A DNA stretch of 64,000 nt from Stutzerimonas azotifigens (GTDB taxonomy: Bacteria; Pseudomonadota; Gammaproteobacteria; Pseudomonadales; Pseudomonadaceae), in contig NZ_JAAMRF010000001.1 in assembly GCF_013522725.1 (NCBI RefSeq), positions 248,001 through 312,000 of the forward strand, read 5' to 3'. A model generated the notes under the pieces. The model was not told where the DNA came from and made no database searches. It was given only the letters and a program-made list of their open reading frames with translations. Both the position numbers and the translations under genes were made by a program. The first letter of the stretch is position 1. Each line of letters opens with the position of its first letter. Positions 62,567 through 64,000 of the stretch are shown here, piece after piece.

Positions 62567-63967
62567 TCAGTCGGCTGCAGCAGGGGAGTCGGATGCCGGG
62601 CCCCGGCGCTTGCGTCCGCCGCGACGACGTTTGCGCGTGGCGCCGGCACTCTCGTCCTTGCCGCTGAGGTCGCGGATCATGCTGCGGCGTTCACTGTCGC
62701 TGGCTTCCTGATAATCGGTCCACCAGTCGCCGAGGCCGTCGGTTTTTTCGCCGGCGCTTTCGCGCAGCAGCAGGAAATCGTAGCCGGCCCGGAAGCGCGG
62801 GTTTTCAAGCAACTGATCGGCGCGGCGGCCATGGCGACGTGGCAGGCGTTCCTGCATGTCCCAGATCTCGCGGATCGGAATCGAAAAGCGCTTGGGAATG
62901 GCGATGCGCTGGCATTGCTCCCAGATGATGTCGTGGGCCGCTTCCTGCATCGCGGGAATCGGCGGCATGCCGCGGTCTTGCAATTCGAGTACACGTGCCG
63001 GCAATGCGGGCCAGAGCAGGGCGGCGAACAGGAACGCCGGGGTAACCGGCTTGCCCTGACGGATGCGCAGATCGGTATTGGCCAGCGCCTGGCGGATCAG
63101 GGTGCCGGTGTATTCGGGGTTGTGCTCCAGCGCTTCGGCACTGGCCGGGAACAGCGGGGCGAACAGGTCGTATTCGAGCAGCAGTTCGAAGGTGCGTTCG
63201 GCGCGCCCGGCCAGGAACAGCTTCAGCACTTCCTCGAACAGGCGGGCCGAGGGAATTTCACGCAGCAGCGGTGCCAGTTGGCGAATCGGCGCGGCGCTGT
63301 GCTTTTCGATCTCGAAATCCAGCTTGGCGGCGAAGCGTACGGCGCGAAGCATGCGTACCGCATCTTCCTGATAGCGCTGCGTGGGGTCGCCGATCAATCG
63401 GATCAGGCGGTTGCGGATGTCGTGCACGCCGTGGGTGTGGTCGAGGATGCGCTCGCTGGATGGATCGTAATACAGGGCGTTGATGGTGAAGTCGCGGCGC
63501 TGCGCGTCATCTTCGAGGGTACCGTAGATGTTGTCCCGCAGGATGCGTCCGCTTTCGTGGCGCGAGCCCTGTTGGCCGGCGTCGGCCTCCTCGTCCTGCT
63601 CCGGATGGTTGGCGCGGAAGGTGGCGACTTCGATGATCTCGCGGCCGAAGTGCACATGGACGAGCTTGAAGCGACGGCCGATGACTCGTGCGTTGCGAAA
63701 TTCGGCCCGGACCTGCTCGGGCGTCGCGCTGGTCGCGACGTCGTAGTCTTTCGGTTCGAGCTCCAGCAGCAGGTCACGCACGCATCCCCCCACCACGTAG
63801 GCTTCGTAGCCCGCGTGCTGGAGCCGTTCGACGACGCTCACGGCGTGTCGGCTGATCTCGTTGCGTTTGAGAGAGTGCTGCCGGCTGGTCAGTATTTCGG
63901 GCGTCCGGCGGGGATGCGGGAAACGGCGCGAGGGTAAACGAAATGACTGGAACAGCTTTTTCAGCAT
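62567..63967 (-). CDS. pcnB: Poly(A) polymerase I
   Basis: Adds 3' poly(A) tails to RNA, marking it for decay. The 466-residue product starts MLKKLFQSFRLPSRRF and has the nucleotidyltransferase core VVGGCVRDLLL and KDYDVATSATPEQV with the catalytic aspartates, RRFKLVHVHFGREIIEVATF, and DFTINALYYD. The C-terminal tail is strongly basic (RKRRRGGRKRRG). The start at 63967 is preferred by family sequence over the in-frame GTG at 63976. folK follows after one base. Confidence 0.96.
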   Translation of the reverse strand: MLKKLFQSFRLPSRRFPHPRRTPEILTSRQHSLKRNEISRHAVSVVERLQHAGYEAYVVGGCVRDLLLELEPKDYDVATSATPEQVRAEFRNARVIGRRFKLVHVHFGREIIEVATFRANHPEQDEEADAGQQGSRHESGRILRDNIYGTLEDDAQRRDFTINALYYDPSSERILDHTHGVHDIRNRLIRLIGDPTQRYQEDAVRMLRAVRFAAKLDFEIEKHSAAPIRQLAPLLREIPSARLFEEVLKLFLAGRAERTFELLLEYDLFAPLFPASAEALEHNPEYTGTLIRQALANTDLRIRQGKPVTPAFLFAALLWPALPARVLELQDRGMPPIPAMQEAAHDIIWEQCQRIAIPKRFSIPIREIWDMQERLPRRHGRRADQLLENPRFRAGYDFLLLRESAGEKTDGLGDWWTDYQEASDSERRSMIRDLSGKDESAGATRKRRRGGRKRRGPASDSPAAAD

Positions 63968-64000
63968 GGGGAGCACTGTGTGACGAGGTGGCGGATCGGC

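Overview
The window is high-GC chromosomal DNA of a Pseudomonas-type gammaproteobacterium, most likely the Stutzerimonas (Pseudomonas stutzeri) group. The evidence is the protein sequences, the pilA/pilBCD layout with an RpoN-type pilA promoter, a retS-type hybrid kinase beside purHD, and local gene orders that match blocks of the P. aeruginosa chromosome. I saw no tRNA, rRNA, CRISPR array, prophage or insertion sequence.

Layout. 1-5.5 kb: type IV pilus genes pilA (minus) and pilBCD (plus), then coaE and yacG. 5.5-7.4 kb: a COG3235-type membrane protein and an aldo/keto reductase on the minus strand. 7.4-12.6 kb: rplM-rpsI, the cytochrome bc1 operon petABC and sspAB. 12.6-16.1 kb (minus): dolP-diaA-yraN-lpoA, followed by rsmI and the RNase P RNA gene on the plus strand. 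17.6-35.5 kb: a complete division and cell-wall (dcw) cluster, mraZ-rsmH-ftsL-ftsI-murE-murF-mraY-murD-ftsW-murG-murC-ddl-ftsQ-ftsA-ftsZ-lpxC. Almost every junction in it overlaps, and it starts with a clear promoter and a four-repeat MraZ operator. 35.5-42.2 kb is the least conserved part: a ferritin-like protein, a proline-rich microprotein, a Rho-N-type protein, osmE, an orphan rfbD, a 28-residue membrane peptide, two membrane proteins and a CYP152-type P450. 42.2-56.3 kb (minus): retS, purD, purH, fis, dusB, a zinc-ribbon/DUF3426 protein, prmA, accC, accB, aroQ and dsbD. 56.3-64 kb: a small Rieske protein, a ChaN-type lipoprotein, pgi, panD, panC, panB, folK and pcnB.

How the genes work together. 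pilBCD supply the motor, platform and prepilin peptidase for PilA. petABC make the bc1 complex. The dcw cluster makes lipid II and the divisome, and ends in lpxC for lipid A. lpoA-yraN-diaA-dolP is the usual envelope/replication block, here divergent from rsmI. accB-accC start fatty-acid synthesis, and panB-panC-panD with coaE feed coenzyme A. RetS is the GacS-modulating sensor that switches between motile and biofilm behaviour.

I found no clear new multigene system. The items most worth a second look are the CYP152-like P450 and its neighbours, two unannotated-size genes (48 and 28 residues), several structured intergenic elements (twin hairpins with different stems before rplM, a terminator between fis and purH, a palindrome before mraZ, tandem 11-bp repeats before panB), and the lower GC of pilC. 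Promoters, repeats and family assignments were read by eye. No database search was run.
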